DNA of 64,000 bases from Planomonospora sp. ID67723 (GTDB lineage: Bacteria > Actinomycetota > Actinomycetes > Streptosporangiales > Streptosporangiaceae). The DNA is taken from contig NZ_JABTEZ010000002.1 in assembly GCF_015711605.1 (NCBI RefSeq), positions 310,001-374,000 on the forward strand, read 5' to 3'. Under the pieces are notes generated by a model. That model was not told the DNA's origin, did no database searches, and worked only from the letters and a program-made list of their open reading frames with translations. Of this stretch, positions 52,881-63,990 are shown piece by piece. The first letter of the stretch is position 1. Each line of letters starts with the position of its first letter. The translations under genes and the position numbers were made by a program.

Positions 52881-53753
52881 TCAGGCCACCGGGGACGCGA
52901 CTGCGGGGATCGCCTCCGATTCGCCTCGCTCCAGGCGGCGGCGGAGCACGACGGCGTCCGGGGCGAGGGCGGACACCAGGATCCCCGGCCCGGCCAGCGG
53001 CAGCACGGCCCAGCCGTCGCCGACGACCGCCTCCCCGGTCCGGCAGATCCCGGCGGCCCCGCGCCGCTCCCGGCCGTCCCCGGCGGGCGACCCGGGGAAC
53101 CCGGCGATCAGCGTGCTGCCCGCGCACCGGGCGTCGCCGTACACGGCGGGACTGGTGTCGACCGCCGGGTCGCCCAGGGTGAACTCCTGCCGGAGCAGCG
53201 GGCGGCCGTCGACGGTGGCGTCGAAGCGGGAGCGGCAGCGGCCGGGAGCCTCGCCGTACCGCCCGAAGACGAACTCCTCGCGCCAGAACACCCGGGCGCC
53301 GGCGGCCAGCTCCAGCCGTACCGTCGCGCGGTGGCGGCAGCCTGCCGCGAGCACGGCCGGTTCCGGTGCGAACCGGAGCGACGCCCCGGCGCCGACCCTG
53401 GCGGTGACGGTCATGAGCGACTCCGCCGGACCGGGACCGGGGAGGACCAGGGTGCTCGCGACCGACCGGACGTCCAGGGTGGTGCCCGGGGCCACCTCGA
53501 TGTCGAGCGCCAGGTCGTCGCCGCCGAGCGGCCCGGCGGCGGTGGAGACCAGATGCACCCGGTCCGGCCCGGTACGGCGCAGCGTGATGGGCGGGGCGGA
53601 GCGCATCGTGGACAGCACGGTCCGGCCGCCGGGGCCGAGCGTGGTGGCGAGCACGGCCCGCGCGGTCATCGACCGCCGCGCCGCCGCGGCGGCGGAACCG
53701 GTACGTGAGGCGGCTGCCGGGCCGGGACGCGGGAGGGGGGCGGCAGGCGTCAT
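52881..53753 (-). CDS. ureD: urease accessory protein UreD
   Basis: UreD (UreH) helps load nickel and CO2 into apo-urease together with UreF and UreG. The 290-residue protein shows the family pattern: [40 protein letters not shown] and [20 protein letters not shown]. The N-terminal 30 residues are Ala/Pro-rich. It starts by ATGA overlap with ureG and is the last gene of ureABCFGD. Confidence 0.93.
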   Translation of the reverse strand: MTPAAPLPRPGPAAASRTGSAAAAARRSMTARAVLATTLGPGGRTVLSTMRSAPPITLRRTGPDRVHLVSTAAGPLGGDDLALDIEVAPGTTLDVRSVASTLVLPGPGPAESLMTVTARVGAGASLRFAPEPAVLAAGCRHRATVRLELAAGARVFWREEFVFGRYGEAPGRCRSRFDATVDGRPLLRQEFTLGDPAVDTSPAVYGDARCAGSTLIAGFPGSPAGDGRERRGAAGICRTGEAVVGDGWAVLPLAGPGILVSALAPDAVVLRRRLERGESEAIPAVASPVA

Positions 53754-54523
53754 CGGCCGGGCGGCGGCGCGGCCGTGGTCGCCGGGCGCGGGGCCGTGCT
53801 CGGGACCGGCTCTCGACCGGACTCATGGCCGGACTCATGGCCGGGCTGAGGGCCGTGGTCTCGACCGGCCTCACGGGCCCAGGCGTGCACGACGCCGAGG
53901 ACCCACTCGGCCACCGCGTGCGCCTCCGGTTCCTGCCGGACCGAGGTGAACAGCACGGGCCTGCCCTCCCGTACGGCCGCCGCGTCACGCGACATGACCG
54001 TGAGGTCGGCGCCGACCATGGGCGCGAGGTCGATCTTGTTGACCACGAGCAGGTCGGCCGCCGTGACACCGGGGCCGCCCTTGCGGGGGACCTTGTCGCC
54101 GCCGGACACGTCCAGCACGAAGATCTGCCGGTCGGCCAGGCCCCGGCTGAAGGTGGCGGTGAGGTTGTCACCCCCGCTCTCGACGATCACCAGGTCGAGC
54201 GGGCCGAACCGCTCCTCCAAGCTCTCCACCGCGTCCAGGTTGGCCGCGATGTCGTCGCGGATGGCGGTGTGCGGGCAGCAGCCGGTCTGCACGGCGGCGA
54301 TCCGCTCCGGGTCGAGCACGCCCGCCTTCCGCAGGAAGTCGGCGTCCTCGGTGGTGTAGATGTCGTTGGTGACCACGGCCAGGCGCAGCGTCTCGCCGAG
54401 GGCGCGGCAGAGCGCGGCGGTCAGCGCGGTCTTGCCGCTGCCGACGGGCCCGCCGATGCCCAGCCGCAGCGCGCGGCCGTGCGGGTCGGGGGAGTGGTGG
54501 TGGTCGTCGTGGCCGGCGCCCAT
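53750..54523 (-). CDS. ureG: urease accessory GTPase UreG
   Basis: UreG is the nickel-carrying GTPase that energises urease activation. The P-loop is [13 protein letters not shown], with [15 protein letters not shown], the nickel-binding CPH in [31 protein letters not shown] and NKIDLAP. A His/Asp-rich start ([12 protein letters not shown]) may store metal. The C-terminus has an unusual Pro/His/Glu tail of about 35 residues with a GHES duplication. ATG 54523 is used; GTG 54532 with AAGGA close upstream is an alternative. Confidence 0.94.
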   Translation of the reverse strand: MGAGHDDHHHSPDPHGRALRLGIGGPVGSGKTALTAALCRALGETLRLAVVTNDIYTTEDADFLRKAGVLDPERIAAVQTGCCPHTAIRDDIAANLDAVESLEERFGPLDLVIVESGGDNLTATFSRGLADRQIFVLDVSGGDKVPRKGGPGVTAADLLVVNKIDLAPMVGADLTVMSRDAAAVREGRPVLFTSVRQEPEAHAVAEWVLGVVHAWAREAGRDHGPQPGHESGHESGREPVPSTAPRPATTAAPPPGR

Positions 54524-54567
54524 GGGGTCCACCGTCCTTTCGGGGGTTCGGGGCTCGGTGGCCGGGG

Positions 54568-55302
54568 TCAGGAGACGAAGAGCCGGAGCTCGGCGCGCAG
54601 GTGGCGCTCGGCGAGCAGGTCGAGGGCGGGCGCGGCGTGGGCGGGGAGCCCGGCCCAGGTGGAGGCGGCGGCGAGATCCGGCGGTGCGGCGGCGGCGGAC
54701 GCGATCCGTTCCAGGTCGGGGGCGAGGTCGGCGAGGAGCCGGTGGACCGCGACGGGGTCGAGGCCGAGCAGCCGGACGGCGGCCGTCGCCGGACCGGTGA
54801 GCGCCGCGTAGGCCGCCGCCAGCGCCGCTTCCCCGGGAGCGCACCCGGCCGCACCCGCCGCTGCGCCGAGCGCCACCGGGTGGTGGGCCCCGGACGGTAC
54901 GGCCCGCGCCAGCTCGTCGAGGACCGGCGAGGGCCAGATCCGCCGGGCGGTCCGCAGCAGCAGCCGTCCCTGGACGCGGCTCGCCTCGCGCTGGGCGGGC
55001 GAGGCGGTCCGGGCGTCGGCCTCGGCGTCCAGCCCCGCCCAGCCGGCGGGATGATCCTCGTCCGGGCGGCCCGCGGCGGCCGGCCCCGCTGTGCCGAGCG
55101 CGCAGGCGGCGGCCGCGAGGCAGGCGGCCACCCGGCCGGAGGCGGCCAGCCGTCCCCGCAGGAACGCGGCCAAGGTGGTGAGGTCGCGCACCACCCCCGA
55201 GGAGACGGCCGCTTCGGCGCCTCCCGAGTGGCCGTGGCCTCCGGCGGGGAGCCGGGAGTCGGTGAGCAGCAGCAGGGCGGCGTTCGCGGCAGGGACGCCC
55301 AT
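54568..55302 (-). CDS. ureF: urease accessory protein UreF
   Basis: UreF binds UreD and gates GTP hydrolysis by UreG. The 244-residue, Ala-rich helical protein begins [20 protein letters not shown], the family signature (LPxGxFxxSxGLE variant), and ends with [15 protein letters not shown] 55302 or GTG 55305 start it; both lack a strong ribosome site. Confidence 0.9.
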   Translation of the reverse strand: MGVPAANAALLLLTDSRLPAGGHGHSGGAEAAVSSGVVRDLTTLAAFLRGRLAASGRVAACLAAAACALGTAGPAAAGRPDEDHPAGWAGLDAEADARTASPAQREASRVQGRLLLRTARRIWPSPVLDELARAVPSGAHHPVALGAAAGAAGCAPGEAALAAAYAALTGPATAAVRLLGLDPVAVHRLLADLAPDLERIASAAAAPPDLAAASTWAGLPAHAAPALDLLAERHLRAELRLFVS

Positions 55303-55350
55303 CACGGACGCACCGGGCCCGGCGGTCTTGTCAGGATCATGGCGGGCCCG

Positions 55351-57066
55351 TCAGAACAGGAAGTAGCGCTGGGCCATGGGCAGCGACGCGGCGGGGGCGG
55401 GTTCGACCGGCTCGCCGTCGACGCGGACGGTGAAGGTGTCGGGGTCCACCTCGATCCCGGGCAGGGCGTCGTTGAGCGGCATGCTCTCCTTGCCCCGCCG
55501 GCGGACGTCGGCGACCGGGACCAGGCGGCGCCGTACGGCCAGCCGGTCGGCCAGCCCGCTCTCCAGGGCCAGGGGCGCGACGAAGTGCACCGAGGTGGCG
55601 GCTGCGGTGACCGGGGCGGCGCCGAACATCGGGCGGGGCATGACCGGCTGCGGGGTGGGGATGGAGGCGTTGGCGTCGCCCATCTGGGCGTAGGCGATCA
55701 CCCCGCCCTTGATCACCAGATCGGGCTTGACCCCGAAGAAGGCCGGGGACCACAGGACGAGATCGGCCAGCTTGCCGGGCTCGACCGAGCCGACCTCGCC
55801 GTCCAGGCCGTGCGCCACCGCCGGGCAGATCGTGTACTTGGCGACGTAGCGCCGGGCCCGGAGGTTGTCGGTCCCGCCGTCGCCGGGCAGCGCGCCCCGG
55901 CGGCCCTTCATCACGTGGGCGGTCTGCCAGGTGCGGATGATCGTCTCGCCCACGCGGCCCATCGCCTGCGAGTCGGACCCGATCATGGAGATCGCGCCCA
56001 TGTCGTGCAGCACGTCCTCGGCGGCCATGGTCGACGGCCGGATCCGGGACTCGGCGAAGGCCAGGTCCTCGGGAATGGAGGGGTTGAGATGGTGGCAGAC
56101 CATCAGCATGTCGAGGTGCTCGTCGAGCGTGTTGACGGTGTGCGGGCGGGTCGGGTTGGTCGAGGACGGCAGGACGTTGCCGTAGGAGGCCACCTTGATG
56201 ATGTCCGGCGCGTGGCCGCCGCCCGCGCCCTCGGTGTGGTACGCGTGGATGGTCCGGTCACCGATCGCCTTCAGCGTCGACTCCACGAACCCGGCCTCGT
56301 TGAGGGTGTCGGTGTGGATGGTCACCTGGGTGCCGGTGGCGTCGGCGACCGACAGGCAGACGTCGATGGCGGCCGGGGTGGTGCCCCAGTCCTCGTGCAG
56401 CTTGAAGCCGGAGGCCCCGGCCAGCAGCTGCTCCGTCAGCCCCTCGGCGTTGACCGTGTTGCCCTTGCCCAGCAGCGCGACGTTGACCGGATAGGAGTCG
56501 AGGGACTCCAGCATGCGGCCGAGATACCAGGTGCCGGTGACCGTGGTGGCCTTGGTGCCCTCGGCCGGGCCGGTGCCGCCGCCGACGATCGTCGTCACCC
56601 CGGCGGCCAGCGCCTCGTCGAGGATCTGCGGGCAGATGAGGTGCACGTGGGAGTCGATCGCCCCGGCGGTCAGGATCTTCCCGTTGCCCGAGACGATCTC
56701 GGTGGAGGGCCCGATCACCAGGTCGGGGTGGACGCCGTCCATGGTGTCGGGGTTGCCGGCCTTGCCGATCGCGGTGATCCTGCCGTTCCTGACCCCGATG
56801 TCGGCCTTGACCACGCCCCAGTGGTCGAGGATCACCGCACCGGTGATCACCAGGTCGGGGGCGCCCTCGGCCCAGGTGGTCCTGGCCTGGCCCATCGACT
56901 CGCGGATGACCTTGCCGCCGCCGAACACCGCCTCGTCGCCCGCGCCGGCCGGGCCCATCGACAGGTCCTCGGTGACCGTCAGGAACAGGTCGGTGTCGGC
57001 CAGCCGGATCCGGTCGCCGGTGGTGGGACCGTACAGCGCGGCGTAGCGCGCCCGCTCAACGAACAT
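55351..57066 (-). CDS. ureC: urease catalytic alpha subunit
   Basis: UreC hydrolyses urea to ammonia and carbamate at a dinickel site. In the 571-residue protein the nickel ligands are present: H140 and H142 (DSHVHL), carbamylated K222 (GFKLHEDWG), H251 (TIHTDT), H277 and D365 ([11 protein letters not shown]). The mobile flap carries C324-H325 ([20 protein letters not shown]). Everything needed for activity is intact. It overlaps the end of ureB by 11 bp. Confidence 0.97.
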   Translation of the reverse strand: MFVERARYAALYGPTTGDRIRLADTDLFLTVTEDLSMGPAGAGDEAVFGGGKVIRESMGQARTTWAEGAPDLVITGAVILDHWGVVKADIGVRNGRITAIGKAGNPDTMDGVHPDLVIGPSTEIVSGNGKILTAGAIDSHVHLICPQILDEALAAGVTTIVGGGTGPAEGTKATTVTGTWYLGRMLESLDSYPVNVALLGKGNTVNAEGLTEQLLAGASGFKLHEDWGTTPAAIDVCLSVADATGTQVTIHTDTLNEAGFVESTLKAIGDRTIHAYHTEGAGGGHAPDIIKVASYGNVLPSSTNPTRPHTVNTLDEHLDMLMVCHHLNPSIPEDLAFAESRIRPSTMAAEDVLHDMGAISMIGSDSQAMGRVGETIIRTWQTAHVMKGRRGALPGDGGTDNLRARRYVAKYTICPAVAHGLDGEVGSVEPGKLADLVLWSPAFFGVKPDLVIKGGVIAYAQMGDANASIPTPQPVMPRPMFGAAPVTAAATSVHFVAPLALESGLADRLAVRRRLVPVADVRRRGKESMPLNDALPGIEVDPDTFTVRVDGEPVEPAPAASLPMAQRYFLF

Positions 57067-57412
57067 CGGTGCTCCCGTCGAGAGGTCCGGCCCACTCGGG
57101 GCGGAGACCGGGGACGATCCGGCGCCCGGCGATGGGCACGAGCGTCACCTCGCGCTCCACCCCCGGCTCGAAGCGCACCGCCGTACCGGCGGGGACGTCC
57201 AGCCGCCTGCCCCAGGCGGCCTCGCGGTCGAAGCGCAGGCCGGGGTTGGCGGCGGCGAAGTGGTAGTGCGAGCCGACCTGGACCGGCCGGTCGGCGGTGT
57301 TGACGACCCGGAGGGTGAGGCGGTCCCGGCCGGGGTTGAGCGGGATCGGCGCCTCGCCGTACAGGATCTCGCCCGGGACCGGCGCCGCGCCGTACGGCGT
57401 CTCGCCGTTCAC
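57056..57412 (-). CDS. ureB: urease beta subunit
   Basis: A 118-residue protein with the UreB core: [40 protein letters not shown] and [19 protein letters not shown]. It is a structural subunit that cradles UreC. GTG 57412 overlaps the ureA stop (GTGA). Confidence 0.96.
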   Translation of the reverse strand: MNGETPYGAAPVPGEILYGEAPIPLNPGRDRLTLRVVNTADRPVQVGSHYHFAAANPGLRFDREAAWGRRLDVPAGTAVRFEPGVEREVTLVPIAGRRIVPGLRPEWAGPLDGSTDVR

Positions 57413-57711
57413 GGGATCGGCCGGTGGACGGTGACGAGCTTGGTGCCGTCCGGGAACGTGGCCTCGACCTGCACCGACTCCAGCATCTCGGGCACGCCGT
57501 CCATGACGTCCTCGCGGGAGAGCACCCCGCGCCCGGCGTCCATCAGCTCGGCCACGCTGCGCCCGTCCCTGGCGCCCTCCATGAGGAAGGACGCGATGAC
57601 CGCGGTGGCCTCGGGGTGGTTGAGCCGGAGCCCCCGGGACCTGCGGTCGCGGGCGACGCCGGCGGCGACGTGGATGAGCAGGCGTTCCTGCTCGTGGGGT
57701 GTGAGCCGCAT
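57409..57711 (-). CDS. ureA: urease gamma subunit
   Basis: A 100-residue protein with the UreA start [20 protein letters not shown] and the conserved [20 protein letters not shown] and [20 protein letters not shown] segments. It is the first gene of ureABCFGD. There is no ribosome site; TATGGT lies exactly 6 nt before the ATG (57723-57718), so the operon mRNA is probably leaderless. No nickel transporter or urea carrier is encoded next to it. Confidence 0.97.
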   Translation of the reverse strand: MRLTPHEQERLLIHVAAGVARDRRSRGLRLNHPEATAVIASFLMEGARDGRSVAELMDAGRGVLSREDVMDGVPEMLESVQVEATFPDGTKLVTVHRPIP

Positions 57712-57898
57712 CCCCGGACCATAGGAACCGACGGTTTCCCCCGCGTTGCGCGCCGATGTCGCGCCGGTTTCCTGATCGCCGGGTGTTTGATCACTTCTTG
57801 GTGACTGTTGCCGCCGGGAAGTGTGCCGTCTCCGGGCTCTGCCGTACCCTGCCCCAAGAATTCCGTGGAACAGAGGGAATCCGGAGCCGGAGGTCGTC

Positions 57899-58984
57899 GT
57901 GCTGCCTTTCAGGAGGAGGACGAGGCAGGAGTCCGGCTTCCCGGTGGAGCCGCCCACGCCGCAACCCCCGGACACGACCGCGGCGGAGCCGCCCACGCAG
58001 GAGCCGCCGGACGCGCCGGTCCGTGACGGGCGCTCCGGCGGCCGTCGCCTGCGACTGGCGGGCTGGCTCGCCGCCGTTCTGGCGGCGGCGGTCGTCGCGA
58101 TCTGGGCGGTGTGGGAGACGGGCCCGCCCACGGAGGCGGAGCTGCTGGAGCAGGCGGGCCTGAACGGCAAGGACAGGCTCCTGGTCGGGGTGAAGGACGA
58201 CACCCCCGGCATCGCGGTCCGCAAGCCGGACGGCACCTATGAGGGGTTCGAGATCGAGATCGCACTCATGATCGCGGCGGACCTCGGCTTCCGGGAGAGC
58301 GAGGTCGAGTTCCTCTCCATCGAGACCGAGGACAGGGCCCGGATGACGGCCAGGAACGCCGCGGGCCAGCACGTCAAGGTCGATCTGGTGGTGGCCACGT
58401 TCAGCGTGACCAAGGAGCGCCAGGAAAGGGGGGTGGGGTTCTCCGCGCCCTACCTGGAGACGCAGCAGTCCGTCATCACCCGTCAGGGGCACGCCGACGT
58501 CACCGCGCTGACGCAACTGCGCGGGAAGAAGGTCTGCACCCTCGCCACCGCGACCTCCGTGAGCCCGGTCGACCGGGCCGGGGCCGACGTCACCCAGAAG
58601 AACCGGATCAGCGAGTGCGTCACCGGCCTGAAGAAGGGCGACTACGAGGCGGTCACCACCGACACGGCGCTCCTGGCCGGGTTCGTGCAGCATGAACCGG
58701 ACCTGTTGGAACACCACGACATCGGCCTGGAGACTCCGGAGCAGTGGGCCGTCAACGCCGGGAGCAACACGGCCCTGCGCACTCTGGTCGACCTCTCGCT
58801 CCACCGCTCCGCCACCGACCCGCAGGACATGCGGTGGGAGAACGCCTACGACCGCTTCATCGGCCCCATGCAGAAGCACAGCCCGAAGGAGCAGGTCGCC
58901 GCCCGGACGCAGCCGACCGTCCCCGAGCCCGACATACGGCGCTGGCCGTGGGAGCGGGGTATCCCGCAGCGGAAGAACGGATGA
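57899..58984 (+). CDS. membrane-anchored solute-binding-like protein
   Basis: A 361-residue protein: Pro/Thr-rich cytoplasmic tail, one membrane anchor at about 53-72 ([20 protein letters not shown]), and an exported family-3 solute-binding domain ([75 protein letters not shown]). Family members bind amino acids for ABC transporters or receptors. No ABC permease or ATPase is near; the next gene, coupled by ATGA, is a different polytopic protein. GTG 57899 has GGAGG upstream. The pair may form a sensor or unusual uptake system. Confidence 0.82.
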   Translation: MLPFRRRTRQESGFPVEPPTPQPPDTTAAEPPTQEPPDAPVRDGRSGGRRLRLAGWLAAVLAAAVVAIWAVWETGPPTEAELLEQAGLNGKDRLLVGVKDDTPGIAVRKPDGTYEGFEIEIALMIAADLGFRESEVEFLSIETEDRARMTARNAAGQHVKVDLVVATFSVTKERQERGVGFSAPYLETQQSVITRQGHADVTALTQLRGKKVCTLATATSVSPVDRAGADVTQKNRISECVTGLKKGDYEAVTTDTALLAGFVQHEPDLLEHHDIGLETPEQWAVNAGSNTALRTLVDLSLHRSATDPQDMRWENAYDRFIGPMQKHSPKEQVAARTQPTVPEPDIRRWPWERGIPQRKNG

Positions 58985-60171
58985 GCGAGCCGGATGCGGC
59001 CCCGCCCGCGGCTCCCCGGGAGACGGAGGAGCCGCCGCCCGGCAAGGAGGCGCGCGGGCAGCGCGGCGGCAGCCAGCAGTGGATGTTCGCGATGCTTCCG
59101 GCGTTCCCGCTGGCCCTGCTCGTCGTGCGGCTGTGGTACGCCAGCCGCCAGGACACCCAGACGCTGCTCCTGCTGGTCCAGCACGTCAGCGCCCTCGGCC
59201 TGCTCACCGCGGTGCTGCTGACCACCCTATGGGTGCTGCCCGCCCTCGTGCTGACCGGCCGCGCCCTCGGCACCCTCTACCGGGTCAGCACCGCCCGGTC
59301 CTCCTGGCTGTCGGCGACGGCCGACCGCATCCCCGACTGGGTCGTGGTGCTCTCCGTCCTGGTCGGCGCGGTGAGCTGGCAGCTGCGGTTCCTGCCCACG
59401 CTGATCGCGCTCTCGCTGGCGGTGCTCGGGCTGACGATCCACGACCGCAGACCCGCTCGGCGGGACCTGATCATCGTGTTCACGCTGGTGCTTCCCGCCG
59501 TCGTGGGGGTGGGACTCTACATGTGGCTCGCCCCGGCCATCGGCCAGGCGCTCGCGGAGCGGGACGTGGTCACCGCCGTTCTGCTCGCCCTGCCCCCGGG
59601 ACTGGCCGTCCTGCTGACCGGCCCGGTCCCGGCCCGCGCCGCCGCGGCGCTGACCTCGGCGGTTGCCGTCGCGGTGCTCGCCCTGGCGCCGCTGTTCACC
59701 GCGGCCGTCGTGGTGGAGGCGCCGATCCTGCCTCTCATGGGGCTGGAGATCTCCGGCGAGAGCACCGACGACGAGATCTCCGGCAAGGTGCTGCTCGGCT
59801 ACGTGATCACCACCGACGACCGGGTCTCCACCTTCCTGGACCGGGACGGGACGGTACGGTTCATCCCCAACGGTGTGGTGGCCTCGCAGTTCCTCTGCCC
59901 GGATCTCGGTCAGATCCCGCGCAGCCGCATCGCCCTGCACCGCTGGTACGTCGAGCACAGCGTGCTCGCCTGGTTCGCCCCCGACCCGCTGGAGAAGCCC
60001 AGCGACCCCCGCTGCCCGGGCCGCCCGACGGACCCGGGGGAGTCCCGGGATCCCGCGGGCCGCGACGGGCGGGAGGAGACTACTGCTGGTACTCCTCGAC
60101 CTCCTCGATCGGGCGGGGCGCCGCAGCCCCGGGGTCATCACCGAACTCCCGCCGGGCACGCCGCTGCCTGA
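58981..60171 (+). CDS. polytopic membrane protein paired with the binding protein
   Basis: A 396-residue protein with seven or eight membrane segments between about residues 35 and 255, then an exported domain of about 80 residues (SGKVLLGYVITTDDRVSTFL, then FLCPDLGQIPRSRIALHRWY) and a Gly/Pro/Arg-rich tail. I do not recognise a family. It is translationally coupled to the anchored solute-binding protein, so the two probably act together. The last 92 bp overlap the 3' end of the convergent DUF2630 gene; the tail may be longer than needed because of this. Confidence 0.78.
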   Translation: MSEPDAAPPAAPRETEEPPPGKEARGQRGGSQQWMFAMLPAFPLALLVVRLWYASRQDTQTLLLLVQHVSALGLLTAVLLTTLWVLPALVLTGRALGTLYRVSTARSSWLSATADRIPDWVVVLSVLVGAVSWQLRFLPTLIALSLAVLGLTIHDRRPARRDLIIVFTLVLPAVVGVGLYMWLAPAIGQALAERDVVTAVLLALPPGLAVLLTGPVPARAAAALTSAVAVAVLALAPLFTAAVVVEAPILPLMGLEISGESTDDEISGKVLLGYVITTDDRVSTFLDRDGTVRFIPNGVVASQFLCPDLGQIPRSRIALHRWYVEHSVLAWFAPDPLEKPSDPRCPGRPTDPGESRDPAGRDGREETTAGTPRPPRSGGAPQPRGHHRTPAGHAAA

Positions 60172-60325
60172 GCAGGTCCCATGCCTGGTCGAGGGCCTCC
60201 TCGAGGTACCTGATCCGGTGGTTCTCCTCGTGAGAGGAGACCGAACCGGCCGCGAGCGACGTGCGGAGCTCGCGTTCCTCGGCGATCAGCCGGTTGATGT
60301 GGGCGAGGATGTCGCCGTCCTTCAT
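60080..60325 (-). CDS. DUF2630 family protein
   Basis: An 81-residue, charged, helical protein beginning MKDGDILAHINRLIAEEREL and continuing through HRIRYLEEALDQAWDLLRQR, which matches DUF2630, a family of small actinobacterial proteins of unknown function. The composition suggests a coiled coil. GGAGGGGG precedes the ATG at 60325. It overlaps the preceding gene tail-to-tail by 92 bp. Confidence 0.88.
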   Translation of the reverse strand: MKDGDILAHINRLIAEERELRTSLAAGSVSSHEENHRIRYLEEALDQAWDLLRQRRARREFGDDPGAAAPRPIEEVEEYQQ

Positions 60326-60534
60326 GTCGATCCCCCTCCGTCCCCTCTGTCCTACCCTCCTTCCGGACTGTATTCGACTCGTGGGGGCCGCCCCGGTGGG
60401 AACGGCGCCGCAGGCCGTCAGAACCAGGAGCGCGTCCCGGCCGGCTGGTTCTCTTTGGTGAATAAATGTCCTTTTTCGGGGCAGAGATAGGGGTAAGCGG
60501 AAGGTGTTCATTCGATGACGAAGAGTGGTTAGCA

Positions 60535-60795
60535 ATGGGCATTCCTCACGAACTGCTGCATGTGGCCACCCGGCCCGACGGGGCCGAAGAGTGGGCGTGC
60601 GGCATCTGCGCCCGTCGCATCCTGCTGCGCTGGCCGCCGAGCTTCGAACGGCTGGTGCTGATCGAGGGCGACGAGACGGTCCAGCACTTCGGTACCAAGG
60701 GGCCGATCACCGTGCTGGGCGTGGACGTCACCCAGGAGCCCGACCAGAGCGACCGCGACTGGCTCAGTGAGAACGGCATCGCCTGGCCGGCCTGA
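60535..60795 (+). CDS. small hypothetical protein with a CxxC motif
   Basis: An 86-residue protein: GIPHELLHVATRPDGAEEWA, then CGICARRILLRWPPSFERLV, and a C-terminal VTQEPDQSDRDWLSENGIAW. One CxxC and a His could bind metal; no family recognised. An in-frame ATG at 60466 would add 23 residues of different composition; ATG 60535 fits better. The DNA just before it is AT-richer than its surroundings, as expected of a promoter. Confidence 0.65.
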   Translation: MGIPHELLHVATRPDGAEEWACGICARRILLRWPPSFERLVLIEGDETVQHFGTKGPITVLGVDVTQEPDQSDRDWLSENGIAWPA

Positions 60796-61019
60796 CCCCG
60801 GCCGCCGGGGAGACTGCGGGGCCGGCCCCCCGGTGTCGAGACGGAGCGGGTCGTCGTGGCGGAGCCGCCGGTGAGGACGGTCGGAGGTGTCCCGGCGCCC
60901 GGGCGCGAGACCCTGCGCACGGGCGGATGCCCACCACCGACATGCCGGGGTGCCGACTCGTCGGAAGACTTTGTGTTCCGCCATGTGAGACCGTGACCCG
61001 GATTTTTGAAACCCTCTGA
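60796..61019. other. intergenic region before the leucine leader
   Basis: No gene seen. The first part is GC-rich with short self-complementary stretches (GGCCGGCC); the last 60 bases are AT-richer and lead into the promoter of the leuA leader. Confidence 0.4.
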
Positions 61020-61099
61020 TAGCGTACTGTGCATGCTGCGCGGGCTGCTTCTTAGCTGCCGCGACGAGGGCCTGTAGAAGGCCGGCTCCCTCGTCGCGG
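61020..61099 (+). promoter_or_regulatory. leucine leader peptide and attenuator hairpin before leuA
   Basis: ATG 61033 encodes the 14-residue peptide MLRGLLLSCRDEGL, stopping at TAG 61075-61077; five residues are leucine, three in a row. A perfect 12-bp stem follows from within it: CCGCGACGAGGG (61059-61070) with CCCTCGTCGCGG (61088-61099). Ribosome stalling at Leu codons would uncover the left arm and prevent the hairpin. TAGCGT lies 7 nt before the ATG, so the leader itself appears leaderless. Leucine attenuators before actinobacterial leuA are known. Confidence 0.85.
61033..61077 (+). CDS. leuA leader peptide
   Basis: Fourteen codons, MLRGLLLSCRDEGL, with a CTG-CTT-CTT run at codons 5-7. 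Its role is to sense charged tRNA-Leu by translation speed, not to make a stable product. It has no ribosome site and would start at or next to the first mRNA base. Confidence 0.8.
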   Translation: MLRGLLLSCRDEGL

Positions 61100-61124
61100 A
61101 GCGAGTCATGCGCGTCGGCCGTGA

Positions 61125-62858
<1,734 letters not shown>

Positions 62859-62940
62859 CCGTACGGCTTGCGCACCCGGGCCCGGCACCGACCTGCCGGG
62901 TCCGGTGTCCGGCACACGCCCACAAGGCCGCCCGCCGCCA

Positions 62941-62977
62941 CACGACCGCGCCTCCACGACCCCGGGGCGCGGTCGTG
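62941..62977 (+). terminator. hairpin after leuA
   Basis: CACGACCGCGCC (62941-62952) pairs with GGCGCGGTCGTG (62966-62977) around a 13-nt loop, 80 bp past the leuA stop. The rest of the 305-bp gap to the next gene shows no gene I can support. Confidence 0.7.
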
Positions 62978-63163
62978 GCGTGTCCGGGTCCGATCGGGAC
63001 CGGCCCTCGGTATGGTCGGGGCGAACGCCTCGGCGGCTTACGCCGGCATCGACTCCGGTGCGGCCGCGGCGATGATGTGCGACCGTCCAGGCCCGGCGGC
63101 GGCGCCGCAGATCGGCCGGAGCGTCGGCGACGCCTTCCTCCTCACCCCTGAATCGGAGCGACC

Positions 63164-63673
63164 ATGGATGATCGGGTGCCCCTGCTCGACGAACGGTTCA
63201 GCGATCCCGGCGCCCAGGCGACGCCATGGGCGGCCACGCGTGAGGCGCTGGAGAACGCACAGCTGTTCTGGCTCACGACCGTCCGCTCCGGCGGGCGTCC
63301 CCATGTCACGCCGCTGGTGGCGGTGTGGCTCGACGGAGCCCTCCACTTCTGCACGGGTCCCGAGGAGCAGAAAGCGGTGAATCTCGCCGGTAACCCCCAC
63401 GCGGTCCTGACCACCGGCTGCAACCGGTGGGACCAGGGACTCGACGTGACGGTGGAGGGCCGAGCCCGGCGAGTCACCGCCCGCGACGCCCTCGAACGAC
63501 TCGCCATCGCCTGGGCGGCCAAGTGGGACGGTCGGTGGCGGTTCCAGCCGACCGATACCGGCTTCACCCACGACGGCGGAGGTCCTGCGCTCGTCTTCGC
63601 GGTCGAGCCGGACAAAATCCTCGCCTTCACGAAGGGCGGCTTCAGCCAGACCCGCTACCTGCCCGCCGGGTAG
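63164..63673 (+). CDS. pyridoxamine-5'-phosphate-oxidase-fold protein
   Basis: A 169-residue split-barrel protein of the PNPOx/F420-reductase superfamily: LFWLTTVRSGGRPHVTPLVA and FCTGPEEQKAVNLAGNPHAV match cofactor-contacting segments, and the C-terminus ends FTKGGFSQTRYLPAG, often seen in F420- or flavin-binding members. It may reduce or bind a flavin or F420 cofactor; substrate unknown. ATG 63164 has GGAG six bases upstream. Confidence 0.85.
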   Translation: MDDRVPLLDERFSDPGAQATPWAATREALENAQLFWLTTVRSGGRPHVTPLVAVWLDGALHFCTGPEEQKAVNLAGNPHAVLTTGCNRWDQGLDVTVEGRARRVTARDALERLAIAWAAKWDGRWRFQPTDTGFTHDGGGPALVFAVEPDKILAFTKGGFSQTRYLPAG

Positions 63674-63687
63674 GAGTTCCCGGCTCG

Positions 63688-63990
63688 TTACGCACCCGGG
63701 GTGCAGTCGTACAGCTCGCCGTAGCGCTTCTGGGCGATGCGCATCAGCTCGATCATGTCCTTGATCGCATCCCTGCCCTTGGCGACCTGAGCGAGGTAGA
63801 TGTCGATCATTCGATCCTTTCCGTCGCAGCGGAACTTCGCACTCACTCGGTATGGTTGGTCGGCGAGCGGGCTGTTCGACAGGTATGCGGCCAGACCGTT
63901 CCCGAGATCAGCGGGGAGCGTGGTCCCGCCGTGTCTTATGTAGACCTGACGCCTATCATCCAAGAGGAAGTCCAGGTGCTCCTGCGACAT
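63688..63990 (-). CDS. hypothetical protein at the right edge
   Basis: A 100-residue protein of lower GC than its neighbours, with YRVSAKFRCDGKDRMIDIYL and IKDMIELMRIAQKRYGELYD segments and two Cys. No family recognised. The ATG at 63990 is only 10 bp from the window edge and the frame stays open to it, so the gene may begin outside the window. Its composition hints at recent arrival. Confidence 0.6.
   Translation of the reverse strand: MSQEHLDFLLDDRRQVYIRHGGTTLPADLGNGLAAYLSNSPLADQPYRVSAKFRCDGKDRMIDIYLAQVAKGRDAIKDMIELMRIAQKRYGELYDCTPGA

Noticed and set aside
62868-63380. Plus-strand frame overlapping the flavin-type gene
   Set aside because: Arg/Pro-rich and overlaps the well-supported gene at 63164 in another frame.
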